Source of the DNA: Capillidium heterosporum
Taxonomy: Eukaryota; Entomophthoromycota; Entomophthoromycetes; Entomophthorales; Capillidiaceae
Direction: 5' to 3'
DNA: 64,000 nt
Assembly (NCBI GenBank): GCA_016630905.1
Contig: WBMQ01000011.1
Location: 1,054,001 to 1,118,000 of the forward strand
The notes under the pieces: model-generated
Seen by the model: only the letters and a program-made list of their open reading frames with translations
Told to the model about the DNA's origin: nothing
Databases searched by the model: none
Translations under genes and position numbers: made by a program
In this document: positions 1 through 13,500 of the stretch, one piece after another
How the letters are laid out: each line of letters begins with the position of its first letter
Numbering within the stretch: position 1 is the stretch's first letter

Positions 1-913
1 TAATTTTGATCGCTACTATGGCTTCCTGCTTTGTAGCTTCTATGGTCCTAGCCAAACCACATTTGCCTTCGATAGTCGAAGGCTTAGTCATTCCCACTGT
101 ACCCAGATATGCTGCAGTCCAAGCGGTTGCTATGGTTGGTGCCATCATCATGCCCCATAACATCTTCTTGCACTCAGCCCTCGTCGCCGAACGTAAGGAT
201 ATTGACCGAGTAAACCCATCCAAGCGTGATGTCAAGTTGGCCAATTGGTATTTCTTTATCGAATCTGCCTTAGCATTATCAGTCTCCTTCTTTATTAACC
301 TTTCCATAATGGTTGTCTTTGCCCAAGTCTTTTACTACTCGAATAACAGCCAGCCCCAGTCTGACGTAGGATTAGCAGACGCTGCTGAAGCTTTATCATC
401 AGTTCTGGGAGATAACGCCAAGTACCTATGGGCAGTTGGACTGTTAGCTTCCGGGACAGTCATCCACCATGACCTGGAACTTTAGCAGGCCAGTACGTCA
501 TGGAGGGATTCTGGAACTTCAATATTAAGGCTTGGCAGCGCGTCGCTCTTACACGATCGGTAGCTCTCATACCCTCGATGCTGGTAGCTGTACTTGCCAA
601 TGACTATCTGGACATGTTAGGGGAATACCTCAACGCACTTCAATCACTCCAACTTCCCTTCGCTCTGATTCCGCTACTGGTCTTGTCTTCCGATGAAAAA
701 ATCATGGGTAGTATGTTTGTCCTTGGCAAAAATTACCAACGCGCCTACACCTTTGCTACAGTTGTCTTACTTGCTTTTAATGGATTTTTGGTCGGCCACC
801 TGGTTATGGAGCAAATTGAGCATTTCAAAAACTCTTGGGTGTTGGCACTGGTAGGCTCCCTTACAGCACTTGCCTATATTGGGTTTATAATCAAGCTAGT
901 AAGGCATAAGTAG
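1..913 (+). CDS. NRAMP-family divalent metal transporter, 3' part, two frame breaks
   Basis: Proton-coupled Mn/Fe-type transporter of the NRAMP (Smf/DMT1) family, a multispanning membrane protein. The window opens inside the gene, so the N-terminus is missing. The frame begins at base 3. The TM6 metal-site motif MPHNIFLHSALV is present near residue 50, followed by several hydrophobic helices. The second conserved block should read SGQSSTMTGT-AGQYVMEG, but it lies in three frames. One extra base sits in the GGG run at 453-456 and one in the CC at 473-476. Skipping both restores the motif exactly and joins the frame that ends at the TAG at 911-913. An intron cannot explain this, because the motif itself is encoded. 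Either it is a pseudogene or the two bases are assembly errors. The family assignment is secure. Confidence 0.88.
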
Positions 914-1321
914 ATGTCTATCCCTTTCGAGGCTAAAATTAGATGAGAGTGGCGGATAGGTTTTCAAGTTAAAACTATGTAGAATAATGAACTACTATCC
1001 AAGATAATAAATTACATAGTCAATATTGTTTATATATTGATTTTTTCATCGACCTGGCGTGTTAAAGCTGAGTTTAGATAGCTGGCATTTAGTGAGGACC
1101 AGTACCACAAGAGAAGGCTGCAACATGTATCGTTTATATTCTTATATAAGGAAAAGGATATATGAAATCGTATAATAGAAATGCTGTGGTTGGTCTTAAA
1201 ACTAACAAATGAAAAGGCTTGAAGCAAAATAAATTCTGAAACTGCGCTTTGATAATCCATATCAGCTATTTGTTTAGTAAAAAGAATCTCTTTTACTAGC
1301 AAGTTTAACAAGAATCGTGTT
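914..1321. other. intergenic
   Basis: AT-rich sequence between the NRAMP stop and the first ATG of the next gene. An antisense open frame at 1030-1371 is hydrophobic, resembles no family I know, and overlaps the next gene's first exon. No RNA gene or repeat was seen. Confidence 0.5.
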
Positions 1322-4300
1322 ATGAATGAAGCTTTTTTAGCAAAGAGTGACTCAAATGGCGAATACGACAACCTAGGATTAAGATTAAAGACTATTAAAA
1401 TCGATTATATTCCTATCGACACAAATGCTTTGATACCTCAACATAGTTTCGAACGCAACTCAGAACACTTGAAAAACACTTTTGATTCTGATAATGAAGG
1501 TATGAATTTATAAAAGAACCAATATTTTAATAAATTTAGACAAGCCTGAGGATACATTTATTAGAAGATTTCATCTTGATTTTCTCTTACCGGAAGACGG
1601 ATCTAAAACAAATAAAAGTGGGCTATTTATTTCAATTTATCATTTACTTACTCGACACAGAAAGCAATCAGGAAGATAGTGGCAAGTACAAATTACGAAA
1701 ACGCAACCCACTTTCGTTACATCCGTACACAATGGAGGATTGGTTTGATCCAAGGTCTAAAGTCCCAATCAATGCAGATTTTCGATTTTACAAGAAGCTT
1801 ATTGACAGAAGCTCAAATGCACCGATCAGAGATGGCGAAGAAAGCGATCCAGAGTTTGAACCAATTGAAGCTACACCTGCTATACCGATTTTACCGACTC
1901 AGATCGAATCGTTAGACCTAGATACAGAATTTATTGAGCTTAGAAAAGATCATGTTGAAGTTGCTAAGAAACGAAGACGCGTAGTTAGTACTAATAGAGA
2001 AGCAGACAAGGTTAATAGCGGAGAAAATTTTATTGATTTGAGTAGCCAAGAAGGTACGTATTTTATAAACAAATTGGCTAATGTCATTAAATAGATCTTT
2101 TGATAAAACCCACAGCCCGGCCAAAGCAGATTATCATCTCTGATGATGATGATGATGATGGACAAATTATTGAGCACAATTTCCAAGCAGGTAATGCTAT
2201 AAATACTGATATTTTAAGTAACAGTTTATAACTTAGATTGGAATCATGTTGAGATAGACTATACAGATTTCGATCTTAGTCGTAAGTTAAGCCTTCAAGT
2301 TTCTTTGTTTAACTTGATTTTCTAGCTGTAATTGATATAAATCAAACTCCAGAAATTCAACAAACCCAAACTACCGAAGCTGTTGATCTGCTAAGCGATG
2401 ATAAGCCTTTCCAAAGTGAAAATGGTAAAAAGCTAAAGTTAGTATATCTAATCTTTATATTATGAATAGAAGAAGCTTCGACAAAGCCTAAAGTACGTCG
2501 AAAGCTTAACTTTCTTAGCTATTATCACTCCCAGCCATCACCCAAACCACTGTTTCTAAAACTATGTCTTCGACGTTACAAAGATCGACTTCTCAATCTA
2601 CGCTCAACTTCAGATCACCCCTGGAACAAGCTTATATATTCTATTGATCTGAAGAATGGGCGGGTTGAACAACATCGCTTCCATCTTAGCCAAACTCGTA
2701 AAGACGAATCGATTCCAAAAACTCTCAAACCTAGTAAAAAATCACTAAAAGTGCATCGCAAAAGGTAGGTTTATAAATTTGATGATGAATTTAAAATATT
2801 TTATTTAGGACTAACTTTGACAATCAGACGAAGGCTTTGTTAAAGATACAGCATCGACGTCTGAGTGACCGCAAGCGACAACTAGCAAAATTCCGCCAAT
2901 ATCTGCCAGATACATATTTTTATCACTTCACCGGTACGTTAGCTTTGATATTATTATTTATTTTAATATTAGAACCAAAGTTTAGGGCTCAAACTAAAGA
3001 GAAATGGTCTGATACTGAGATTATAAAATTCAATCGACAGCTCAAAACTTATTCCAGCAACCGATGGCCTGTTGGGAGCGCCCCCGACGAAGGAAAGTTT
3101 CTAAACAAGATTTCAGACCTTACTGTAGAGGATCGTAGTCAGGTTGATCAACTTAGACGGGAAGCTAAAGCCGCTAAAGAGCCATCGGCGGGATGGGGGA
3201 TTTTCTCATTAGCAATACCAACACGTACTGGTCATCAATGCCAACAATTTTTCAAATCTCGAAAGAATCCTTACCATATTCCTGATCAGTTTGACTTCTT
3301 GTCTTTAGATCGGTTTGTGACTGAGGTAAAGTACATTCACTGAATCTATATACTAAACTTTATTAGTCTCGTCATAAATTGAAAGAGATATGGAAAGATC
3401 CAGTTGCCCAATGCTACGATCAAATTGTTGAAAAACCTTTTGTTAAACGTAGAGAGGTGTCCAATCGAAAAGTCAACAAGTCAGGACCAGCTCCAAGGGA
3501 AGATAGGAAGACGTTGTTAAACCTTGATGATGGAGGTATAGGTAAAGATGAAGCTAAAACCCCATCCAAGTTTAGAATTCGAGCCGAGGCTAGTATTGAG
3601 AAAATTGCCAATCAGCTTCTTTCTAAAATTAATCCTAAGGAGAAAGCAGTAGTAGATCTTGAACTCAATTCTCCAGAATCTATCATTAATGAACGATCAA
3701 ATTTTGAAGCTTCAGACCGAGTCGAAAGCTTTAATACCGATATACCTAACCTCAACCTTGAAAATTGCCACCTCAATGCCAAATCTAGGCAAAGACACTT
3801 GAGTTCAAATAGCATCCTCAGTGGAAGTAGACGCAACTTGAATAGATCCGACCGATTTAACACCAAGAAAGCAAAACAAAAGCTGAGCAATCGATCTGCG
3901 ATCATATTGAGCACCGATGAAAACTCCGTACTGAAGTTAGCTTATGATGACACCGCGGAGCTTATTAAGAAAGCCTTGGATTATAGAAAGGTTAGTGACT
4001 TATTCAATCCACTCCACGACGATGCATTGGAATTCTTAGAACCTGGCTATCTAGCTACCGGACGTTTAGACGATTTTATCCATTTGGTAAGTAGCGGACA
4101 GAACTTATATACAGGAAATAGCCATAAAGATATACAGCTATTTGGATGCCACTACGATTTAGAGAAAGCGTCCGAAAATGCCGAGTTATCCATCAAGACC
4201 TGGGTAAATTTGCTGATCATGAGGTTGGACAACAACGAGGTCCCAAATATGGATGAGATAGATGTTTTATTTAAAGGTCTAAACTATGTTCTTCCTTCCT

Positions 4301-7300
4301 TAATTTTCTCACTCGACAGTCATCTAAGCGTTTGTTTAAGCACGCGGTTCCGCAATTTTGTCAAAAGCTTCCAAGAGGATAATGATAGGCTGGTAAGGTT
4401 AGGCATTATTTATACACGTTCTACAGAACTTAGCTTCAAGGCTTTTATCCGTGATCGAGATGAGAGTGTGATTAAGGAAGCGGTCAGAACATTGCTACGC
4501 CCAGTATTACAGATGACTTCTGATACCTGGAAACACGAGTTGACTGTTCAATTGGATAACCCACTTTTGGAATTTGTCCCGATTTTGAGGTTATTCATCA
4601 AGGAGACCAATCCTCCGTTCAGTTTTTGGCAAATTGTCAACGGCCTACTCCTCGAACATTTTGATTCAAAAAGCATACTGGTACAGGGACAAAATGGAGT
4701 TGATGAAGTCGAATGCATTTGGTATCAGTTACTGGTTCTGACCAAGTTGGAGACAGTTGATTTGAATGGGAGTTTTGAAATGCCATTTAGCACTATCGAC
4801 CTTGACAAATTCCGATGGCAATTTATCACTCATCACCTCACCTCCCTAACTGACCAACTATCCAAATTTGAATATAGTGAGAGGCTGGATCATAAAGCCC
4901 AACTGAAGCGCAAGTTGCTGTACATAGATACCGTTATGCTTCGAATATACTACTTGGCCGAAACCTGGCATTGGGAGCTAGATATCGCTATTATGGGCAC
5001 TCTTTTCTTACTTATCAAAGCTGTATCCGACACTGTCAACATGGATCTTCTAGACAAGAGCTTTTCCAAGTTTCAGATCAAACATGACGGCCACCTCACT
5101 GTTCAACCTATCGGCACCGGCTTCAAATTCGAATTGAGACCCCTAATCGATCGTATAGTCAGACAATTTTTCGATCTACTGGAATTACATTACCGCAACC
5201 TACCCGAAGATGCTAGCCTGGATCGAGCTGGCATAAACAAGAAGGGGGCATCGCTGGAACGTCTGATGATGAAGCTATCTTTGCCACGTAGGCTAACTTT
5301 CCCTAGCAATGGCGTTGGAGACCGTTTGGGATGGCTCCGGTTCCAACTACTAACCCGAGTTGCTTGTCTGTATACTAGACCTGTCGTCTTTCGCAGCTAT
5401 ATCACTCAGTTTGAAACTTTTGCCATTCGACTACGACAAACTATCGATGATTTGAATACATGTAGCCCTGAAGCATTGCGTGCGATGTCTGATGGTTACT
5501 TTTTAAGCTTACATGAAACGATAAATTTGAAGCTAGTGGAGGTGCTGATCAATCCATCAACATACGAGTTTGCTGAGTACATTTTAAGCGTCATGTTGAA
5601 AAGGTTGGTCGATGATAACGGAAGTGGCAGTGATGAAATGGATATAACAGAGGTATTCGATGGGATTTTCTCATCTATTAGGAGTATATTCCACCTGTCG
5701 ATACGAACATTCAGTCATTTAGATGCTCTAAATATCAACGCGATGTGCTTTAGCAATCTAACATGTAATTTTTTTACTTAATATTTTCTAATCCGATTTA
5801 GCGCTGCACAATCTATTTAGTCCTTACCAGACAAATCTTACATTGAGGAAAGGTGTTTTAAGTGTCTTGACTACTTTGCTGGATATAGATTTGAGAAACG
5901 ATACTTTGATGGCTCAAAGCAGTATATTAAAACTGGTAAGCCAACTTAATCTGAATGGCAAAGTTACCGCCTTATTCCAGTCCGAAGTTCTCAAAATGAC
6001 AACCTTTTCCGATATTTCCAACCGCCTACCCATTGCCATAGAGCCACTACTAGGTGTTAACTCGACTTCAACTTACTGCTGATAGTACCTACTTCCGACA
6101 GGTCACCTCCAAATTCGGTCACAAAAGTTGGGCTCAGTATGGTTACCCTTCTTTCTCTCTCAACTCATTCAAAGCTCAGAAGATAACCGTCCAACTGATG
6201 GACTATCTAGCTACGAATGACCTCAAGGTTGAACTACATGTAGATACCGTAATGGAACTGGTTAAAGGGTTTACTGCTATACTATCTTCAGGGCTTCTCA
6301 ACTTCAGTCAGCTCAAAAAGATATGCAAGTGGATTATTGGTACAGTCAATCAATTTGTTCTACTGGATAGTGGTTTTAAGTGGTGTCAGGCACTGCTACC
6401 TACGTTGGAATTCATCCCAATTTTTGAATCGAATCCTGTACGCCGCGTGATGCTCAATATGGTAGAAAACCTTGATCAGCTGCTAATATCTTATTTGGGC
6501 GATGCCCCACTAACCCAGATGCACTACGATATCGCATCATGTATGGTAAGCCTACTAACAGAACTGGTTGCTAGTCTGAAGTTCAATACCGCTCTAATTT
6601 TAGATTCTAACGACGTAAGTTTTGCTTAGCTGAATCCACATTTATTCTATATATAGCAATCATTTAAAGCGAAACTAGTTACTGATACCTTAGCTAAGAT
6701 ATTGCAAAGTGACAATATAGTGAGGCTGTTGGATAGCAACACTCTCAGCAGGTATTCCGATTTGGTTCAAAGGCGCAACCATTTCAGCACGCAGTTAGTT
6801 CAACTGCTTGTCGATCATTTAGGTAGCTGCCTCGAATCAGGGTAAATTTGTTCAATATATTACTTTTGGCTGTACTTATAGCTTTTTAGGATAAATCTAG
6901 ATAACTTAATAATCAATCTAATAAGACTGCCCAAGTGCACACCCTACGATCAGATTACCCAAACTCTGTTCAAGCGTACTGTGTTAGATTTGCAGCTCCA
7001 CTATATCGATCGAAACGGGAGCGACTGTCGAGATAGTTTACTCCTGGTCACCATATTTCCATCGAATCATGGTGCCGATTTAGATTGTGTAGACTACTGT
7101 GAATTCTTAATTAATAGATTTATTCTACCTCATTTATCGACTCCTCAGACTACGTTCCCAGAGACTGGATTACAGGCGAACAGTAGACAGCATTCTACGT
7201 TCAATGTAATCCATTTCTTGACCAAAGTTTTCGGTTTGGCAGGTTTGCATCTCGGTCAAGCTTTAGACAGTGGTGCTTTGGGCTGGTCATCGGACCGATT

Positions 7301-8156
7301 CAAAACGATCTTCGAGCCAGTAATTGACGCTCTCATTACTTTATTTTTTAAACAGGTATTGTATGCATTTTATATTATTCTCTAATCAGCTGATTTTCGA
7401 TAGAGTTGGTCCCATCCTCAACTTTACGATCTTACCATATGGCTACAACTAACATCAGCCCTCTTTCAACTAACCTCGGTCTATCAGATTGAATTTATTG
7501 AGATAGGTAATCACCAAACTTTTGATTTTTACTTACACCTTCATCTAAAGTTGCAGATCAGAGCCCGAGTTGGGATGTTAAGCTGCAACTCCTATGTGAA
7601 CTTAGTTTTCTGAAGTTACATATGGTCTTCCTGGAGACCTTGATTAACAGCAAACTCCCTAACAGTTACGGTACCCAGCTGACTCAGGAGGCAATTATAA
7701 CGCAGTACCCGCCCATTGTCAAAGCCTATAGCCAGCTGATAGACAGTTACATGCAACTCCTTCCGACTAATTCCAGGGAAAGCGTTTCGGGGCAGGTGTT
7801 GAATAGGGTTAGCCGCCAGACCTTCGATGAGCGGCAAGCTGTTTTGGCTGACGAATTCATGAGGCTGTGGGAACGTGTTCTACTTATACGAGCTAGTAGG
7901 TTGGAATCGACTTTATTTAGGTTGACCTGCTTTCCAAGTGGAGATCCCAGTTTAGAAAATTCCCTGGTCAACTATGTGGTAGGAGACATTAGGATATCCA
8001 ATATGGCTACTAGATTCCAGGTATACCTTTACTACTTTTGCTTTGAGCTTACTTTTTGAAATGTAGGATATTATTGAGAAGTTCTCACCAGCTAGGAAGC
8101 AGCTTTGGAGTATCGCTTTCCAATCTTTTCAGCTGCATCGATCCGCCTACTCCTAA
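1322..8156 (+). CDS. Mms22/Mus7-like DNA repair scaffold with SANT/Myb-like segment (about 2,050 aa, 16 exons)
   Basis: Large protein assembled through about 15 short introns of roughly 38-50 bases. The start is the first ATG after an in-frame stop at 1253-1255. The N-terminal part contains the basic block KLRKRNPLSLHPYT and a run of six Asp encoded by (GAT)6 near 2142. Next comes a SANT/Myb-like module (about 2980-3270): KEKWSDTEI, then a roughly 35-residue insertion, then IPTRTGHQCQQFF. A long helical region follows from 3379 (NPLHDDALEFLEPGYLATGR), reaching KFGHKSWAQYG and ending AFQSFQLHRSAYS before the TAA. The HPYT block and C-terminal helical layout resemble the fungal Mus7/Mms22 family, which works with a cullin ligase at stalled forks; this is recognition from memory. 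One extra base (GG at 6053-6054) breaks the frame between exons and no intron fits. The SANT part is in frame with the rest, so this is one gene as read. Confidence 0.55.
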
Positions 8157-8712
8157 CTTCGAATATATTTATTTGATAGTGCTTTTAGATTTAACTTATA
8201 CAATATGTAATTTTCGCCATATTCTAACCAGCTATAGTTAATTTAAGGTATATTATAATCTATAAGAATGCTGCTAGAAGGAATGAAGCTGTCTAATTGA
8301 GGCGTTTCTAAATGTGCTTATATTAAAATGTATAGTACCCGTCTATCTATTGATGTAGCGTCTCGATTATCTTGTAAAGGTATCCAATGCCTGCTTTCAG
8401 TAAATACGTTTATGGTATTGTAATTTACAATAAAATGGAGAAGCTAAAAAGATCAATGAGGACAAATTCTATAAATGAACTTAGATATATTTAGAATCTT
8501 CTATCTAAATACTAAATGTAGCAATATTTATAAACCCATAAACAAAATAAATGGCATATAGTGATTACTATAGAATAGGGATTATTAGCATTTTTTCAAC
8601 ATCAATTCTAAAAAGAAAATAGAGATTTAATACCCAGATCCTTTAATCCAAACGATTGGCATCCAAGAACCCTAAAGCTTTAACAACACCTACAAATTAC
8701 TTTCATAGAATT
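8157..8712. other. intergenic between convergent genes
   Basis: AT-rich spacer between the stops of the Mms22-like gene (+) and the proteasome gene (-). No coding sequence, RNA gene or repeat was recognised. Confidence 0.5.
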
Positions 8713-9571
8713 CTAAATTGTACTATTAGTACAGAATATATGTTTAAATTTACTTGGGTGCTTGTCACCAGGTACAAAGTGACGCTCTACTCCATCCTCA
8801 GTTATAACAGCTAAACGGATTACACCACCCGAAGATCCATCTCTTGAGATGGCAAGCGCAATCGCTTTTCAAAATAATTTAGCACAAATTTCTAAAACAA
8901 ACTTACAATTTTTAACGAATTCTATGCATTCATCTTTAGTCATATCCGATTGGTAGTGGGCATCGCAGTATCCATAGATAAATGTAGAACCAGAACCTAC
9001 CCAACATCATTAATTCAAGTATACTATCAAAATTAGTTACCTCCGATGGCAAAAGGCTGTCTATGTAAAGAACCACCTAGAGGTATAGAGTAAACTGATC
9101 CACCATTGATTTTATCCCAACCTCCAACGATAATACCAGCCGACAACTGGTTCTTGTTGGCGTAACAGAGCTCTTGGAAAAGCTTAGCGGCCGTCTCAGT
9201 AGTTGGAGCTTCTCCATGCTGTACCCTAAAATGATTTAGTTTATGCGTTTATAGTTAAAAATTACTCCAAGAGATTCAAGTAGTAGTGTAGGATATCGGC
9301 TACCGCTTGGGTGTCGGCAGCGGAACCGGAACGACAGCACCAAATTTTGTCATGCACTAAAGTTAACTTGTCGGTAACTCGGTTGGCGATGTAGGAACCG
9401 GTGGTCGTCCTAGAGTCGGCGCCAATGACTACACCGCCGTTGAATTCTACCGCCATAATAGTAGTCTATTGGCAATTGATGAGTATGCAAAATTGGAAAT
9501 GTTGAAATAGAGATAAATGAACTTGGACTTACACCAAGATTAACTTCACCGGGTTTCAATTGTCCAGACAT
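8713..9571 (-). CDS. PRE3: 20S proteasome subunit beta type 1 (caspase-like active subunit)
   Basis: Catalytic beta1 subunit of the 20S core, cleaving after acidic residues. Four introns were resolved on the minus strand. Exon 1 (9533-9571) encodes the 13-residue propeptide [13 protein letters not shown]; the next exon begins [11 protein letters not shown], placing the mature N-terminal Thr directly after the Gly. The signatures [20 protein letters not shown] (Asp17 and Lys33 of the mature enzyme) and [16 protein letters not shown] are the beta1/Pre3 type rather than beta2 or beta5. Later exons give [24 protein letters not shown] and a final exon ending in TAG at 8713-8715. Length is about 215 residues, normal for the family, with no frame break. 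The gene converges on the Mms22-like gene. Confidence 0.95.
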
Positions 9572-10515
9572 CTCTTTATGTTTAATTTATTTCTTGTTGA
9601 GTTGATTATGAAAGTGGCCTTCAGCTTATTTTTTTCAACTTCAATTTGGAATTGGAGCAACGTAAGCAACCAGCTTAGGTTTTGGTTGAACACTTGAGAA
9701 ATTTTGCCCAATCCTAGGCGTTTAGTTTTGGAGATGGAGTCTCAAATAATGCTGATATAGAAACTAAATATCTGTGCTCTATCAAAAGATTGCAAGTATA
9801 ATAGAATTCAGTTTATTTGGAATCCTTATACTTATATTATCAGGGCAACTTCAACTTCATATCAAATAAACTGGAAAACTTATACTGAGTTATGAACATA
9901 GAGGCTAGCAGATGAAAATTAATATTATAGCTTCAAACTATATACTATTTATATCAAAATAATTGAAAGCTGCCTAAAAATAAACGTATTGACATTTTTA
10001 CTTTGCTAAATAGCTTGCTTCATATATTTGTAAATTGAAACTAAATGGTATAAAGAGAGTGAAAACAATATTAAAGCTATTTGAATAGCCTTGGTATTTC
10101 CATTACTCTTATAACATAGCTCAATTATTTTAAAAACATTAAATTCGACCAATTTATGAAAACTATATGACTTCGTTCGGAATTATTAAGCAAAATTCTA
10201 CAAGTAAATTTGTAAAAGATTATATAGGCTATATATACATAGTAGTACATATTTAAAGTACTAAAACCTTCAATTTTTGTAAAGGCTTTTAGACTGATAA
10301 TTCTGATCGGGTAGATAGCCATATTTGTAAAGAGCACAACTTTGATCCAATCAAAATTGCATATGCTAGGAAATCTGATTTTTCATTGTGTATCAGCAGT
10401 TGCAAATTTGAAGGTTCGAATCTAATTCACTTTGAAAGCTCCTTTATAAAATCCAAGAGAAAATTTTGAATTGCTTAAAGCAGCATTCCAAAGAATACGA
10501 TAGGGACGAATAGCA
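9572..10515. other. intergenic, divergent promoters of proteasome beta1 and kinesin-5
   Basis: About 0.9 kb of AT-rich sequence between two divergently transcribed genes. It contains an isolated match to an RNA polymerase III B box (GGTTCGAATC, about 10413) with no A box or foldable tRNA around it. Nothing else was recognised. Confidence 0.5.
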
Positions 10516-13500
10516 ATGAGTATGAATCCAAGCCAAAGGAGCAAGGTCAAAGTTTTGAGCAATTTGAAACCTGCGATAAAGAGTGAAGTTTCAAGTCAAA
10601 GATCCGACCGATCTGTAAAAACTCCAAGTTTAAGTAGTGGGGAGATTAACATCATTAACAATGGCAACAAACGCCAAAGGAAAGATGAATCTACAAAGTC
10701 AGATACAGAAGTTTGCCCAATTCAAGTTATAATCCGTTGTCGGTAAGTATTTTCAATCTGACTTTTAGTGTTAAATATATCATTATAAAGTGGAAGATAT
10801 GATTTCGAGCATCCCGATAATAGAGAACCGGGTATTAAAGTGAACAACAATTTGCTGAACGAACTACAGGTTAAAACTAGTCATGGGGAACGAGCCAACT
10901 GGGAAACCTACCAATTTGATAGGGTTTTTGGTCCAACTATTCCACAGCGAGCTCTGTTCGATGAAACCGTAACTCCAATTTTGGATCAAGTCCTAGAAGG
11001 GTAAGCTTTCTATACAATTATAAACTCACATTATAGTTGCTAATATATTTTGCTATTTAGCTACAACTGCACCATTTTTGCCTATGGTCAAACTGGAACC
11101 GGAAAGACGTAAAATCAGTTATTGAAAATAGTAAAGCCTAACTCAACAAAAATTAGACATACCATGGAAGGTGATTTAAACGACGTCAGCATGATACCAG
11201 CTGGGAATGCTGGTATCATCCCCCGAGTCCTGCACCGTCTTTTCGAAAAGTTGAGCTATGAACCTAAGGAGGTTATGACGGTAGTCAAGCTTTCCATGGT
11301 AGAAATCTATAATGAGGATGTATTCGACCTCTTAACCCCACCCCATCAATTTGCTGGGGTTGGTGCAGTGAACCTAAGCTCCTTGGAACTCCCCAAGTTA
11401 ACCTTGAACCTGGATGTTAACCAAAATCTGGTGATAAAAGGGTTAAAGGAGCATATCATTTTGAGTCAGGAGGAAGGTGTCAACTACTTATCCCTTGGTT
11501 CCAGTCGACGTCATACCGCCTCAACCAAGCTCAACAAGATTTCAAGGTAAATTTAATATAGCTACCTATACTAATTCTTTCATGTCCATAGCCGTTCCCA
11601 CTCCATCTTTACTATCACTATTCATACCCACAGGATTACTTCGAGTGGAGAGAAGCTGAGTCGAGTCGGAAAGTTGAATTTGGTGGATCTAGCCGGTTCA
11701 GAAGATATTGGTAGGTCTGGCGCTCAAAACTCCCATGCTCAAGAAGCTGGTAAGATCAACCAGTCGCTGCTGACATTAGGAAAAATTATAAAGCGACTAT
11801 TTGATAATTCCATCAATCCGCCTGGTATTAAGCCAACTTACAGGTATTATTTCGTCGTTTTCGTCAAGCTTTAAATTTAAGTCCGTCTTCAATAGAGAAA
11901 GTAAGTTGACTCGAATACTTGAGGATTCGTTGGGTGGTAGTACTAGAACCTGCATCATTTCCACTGTATCCCAGGCCGAAGCTGATCTCAAAGAATCACT
12001 CAGTACTTTGAAGTATGCATCCCAGGCTAAGGCTATAAAAACTCGACCTAAAGTGAATATCAGCCTTGGTGATGCTGCTCTCTACAAGGAATACCGTGAC
12101 GAGAACGAAAAATTGAAGCAGGAGCTCAAAGTACCATTTAAATCAAGCATTCGTTTTAAAACTTTCGATTTTAGTTGGCTCGGACTAGGGAAGGGGTTTA
12201 TATGAGTAATGAAGATCATTCACGCTTTCAATCCGAAATGAAGAGGTTGAAAGACAAGGTGGAAGAGCTCACTTACTACAAAGATCAGTTGGAAACTAAG
12301 AACAAAGATCTGGGTGACCTACACAAGAGCCAGGTTCAGAAGCTGTCGGAAACTCATAAGCAGTTAGATTTGATAACTGTAAACTTTTAGACGATCCTAT
12401 TTTTTAACTCGATTCAATAGGAGAAATATGAGGCAAAAACCTTGGAGCTAGAAAAGACGCAAGTTGAACTTGCAATTACTTTCAAGAGTTTAGAGGAAAC
12501 TACTAGACTTAAGGAAGCATACGCACACTCTGAAGCTAAGCTGGACAAAGTTGCCCAGAAGCTGACCTCAGATTTGGAGTACGAGAGGCGACGTTCCGAT
12601 ACCTTCTCACAGATTCTAAGTACTTTAGATTTTTAGTATAAATAATTTTAAATGAAATTTTTAGATGCAAAGGAATCTGCCCATATTTGTAGCCAACAGG
12701 CATCTCAACTCCTCAATAAGAGCATTGGACAGGAAACAACCCGACTCCAAGACAATTTGACTCAGATCATTGAGAGCCAGAACAAGTTTAAGCATAACTT
12801 ACAAGATGGTCTGGCTAGTTTTGCATCCGAGTTAGAAAAGGTAATTCATCACTTGCCTATTTAAAAATAATGTTTTGTACTATTTAGTTTACAGTTGAAA
12901 TGAAGGTAAATTTGGAAGCTGGATCCAATCAGGCCCGTGGGGATATCAACTTGCTAGAGGCGGAGACTAATGAGCACAACAAACAATGCGATGTCACCTA
13001 CACTGAGTTTGAGCAGGGCCTGGATGAGATCCTTCAAACTCTACAGGTCGAAAATCCGGGCTCTCAACGGCGACTTGAATCTAAACCAGGCTAACTTTGA
13101 GAAGCAAATCCAAATCTCTAATCAAATGGTACTTTATATTAAAACTTCATGTTATCAACGCTTACTTATTTAGGTGAAGGATCAGCACCGTCAGTTGGAA
13201 AACTACGTCAAGGTCAGTTTAGAAGAAAGTAGCCAAAAGATGAACCAGGTCTTTGTTGATTTGGAGAGTAAAATTAGTCAAATTGAGATGGAGTCTAAGG
13301 TGGAGCGGGAGGCCTACGAGCTTCACCATCTGGAGGCTCGAAATAAGTTGGATGTGATGCAAAATCAACAGGACCAGCTAATAACACAGCTGGTCCAATC
13401 GATAGAGGTAAAAGTTAAGGACTTTGCCGGCCAATGCTACAATCAGCTTACTGACCAGGTAAACACCCACCTCAATCAACTGAGTAGACACAACGAATTC

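Noticed and set aside
1030-1371. Antisense hydrophobic open frame of 113 codons
   Set aside because: It overlaps the first exon of the Mms22-like gene, resembles no family and is typical of antisense readings of AT-rich sequence.
6054-6101. Intron to explain the Mms22-like frame break (GTGTTAACT...GATAG or ...GACAG)
   Set aside because: Neither acceptor joins in the correct phase, and the short length is atypical; a single extra base fits better.
10405-10425. Orphan pol III B box GGTTCGAATC upstream of kinesin-5
   Set aside because: No A box at tRNA distance and no cloverleaf.
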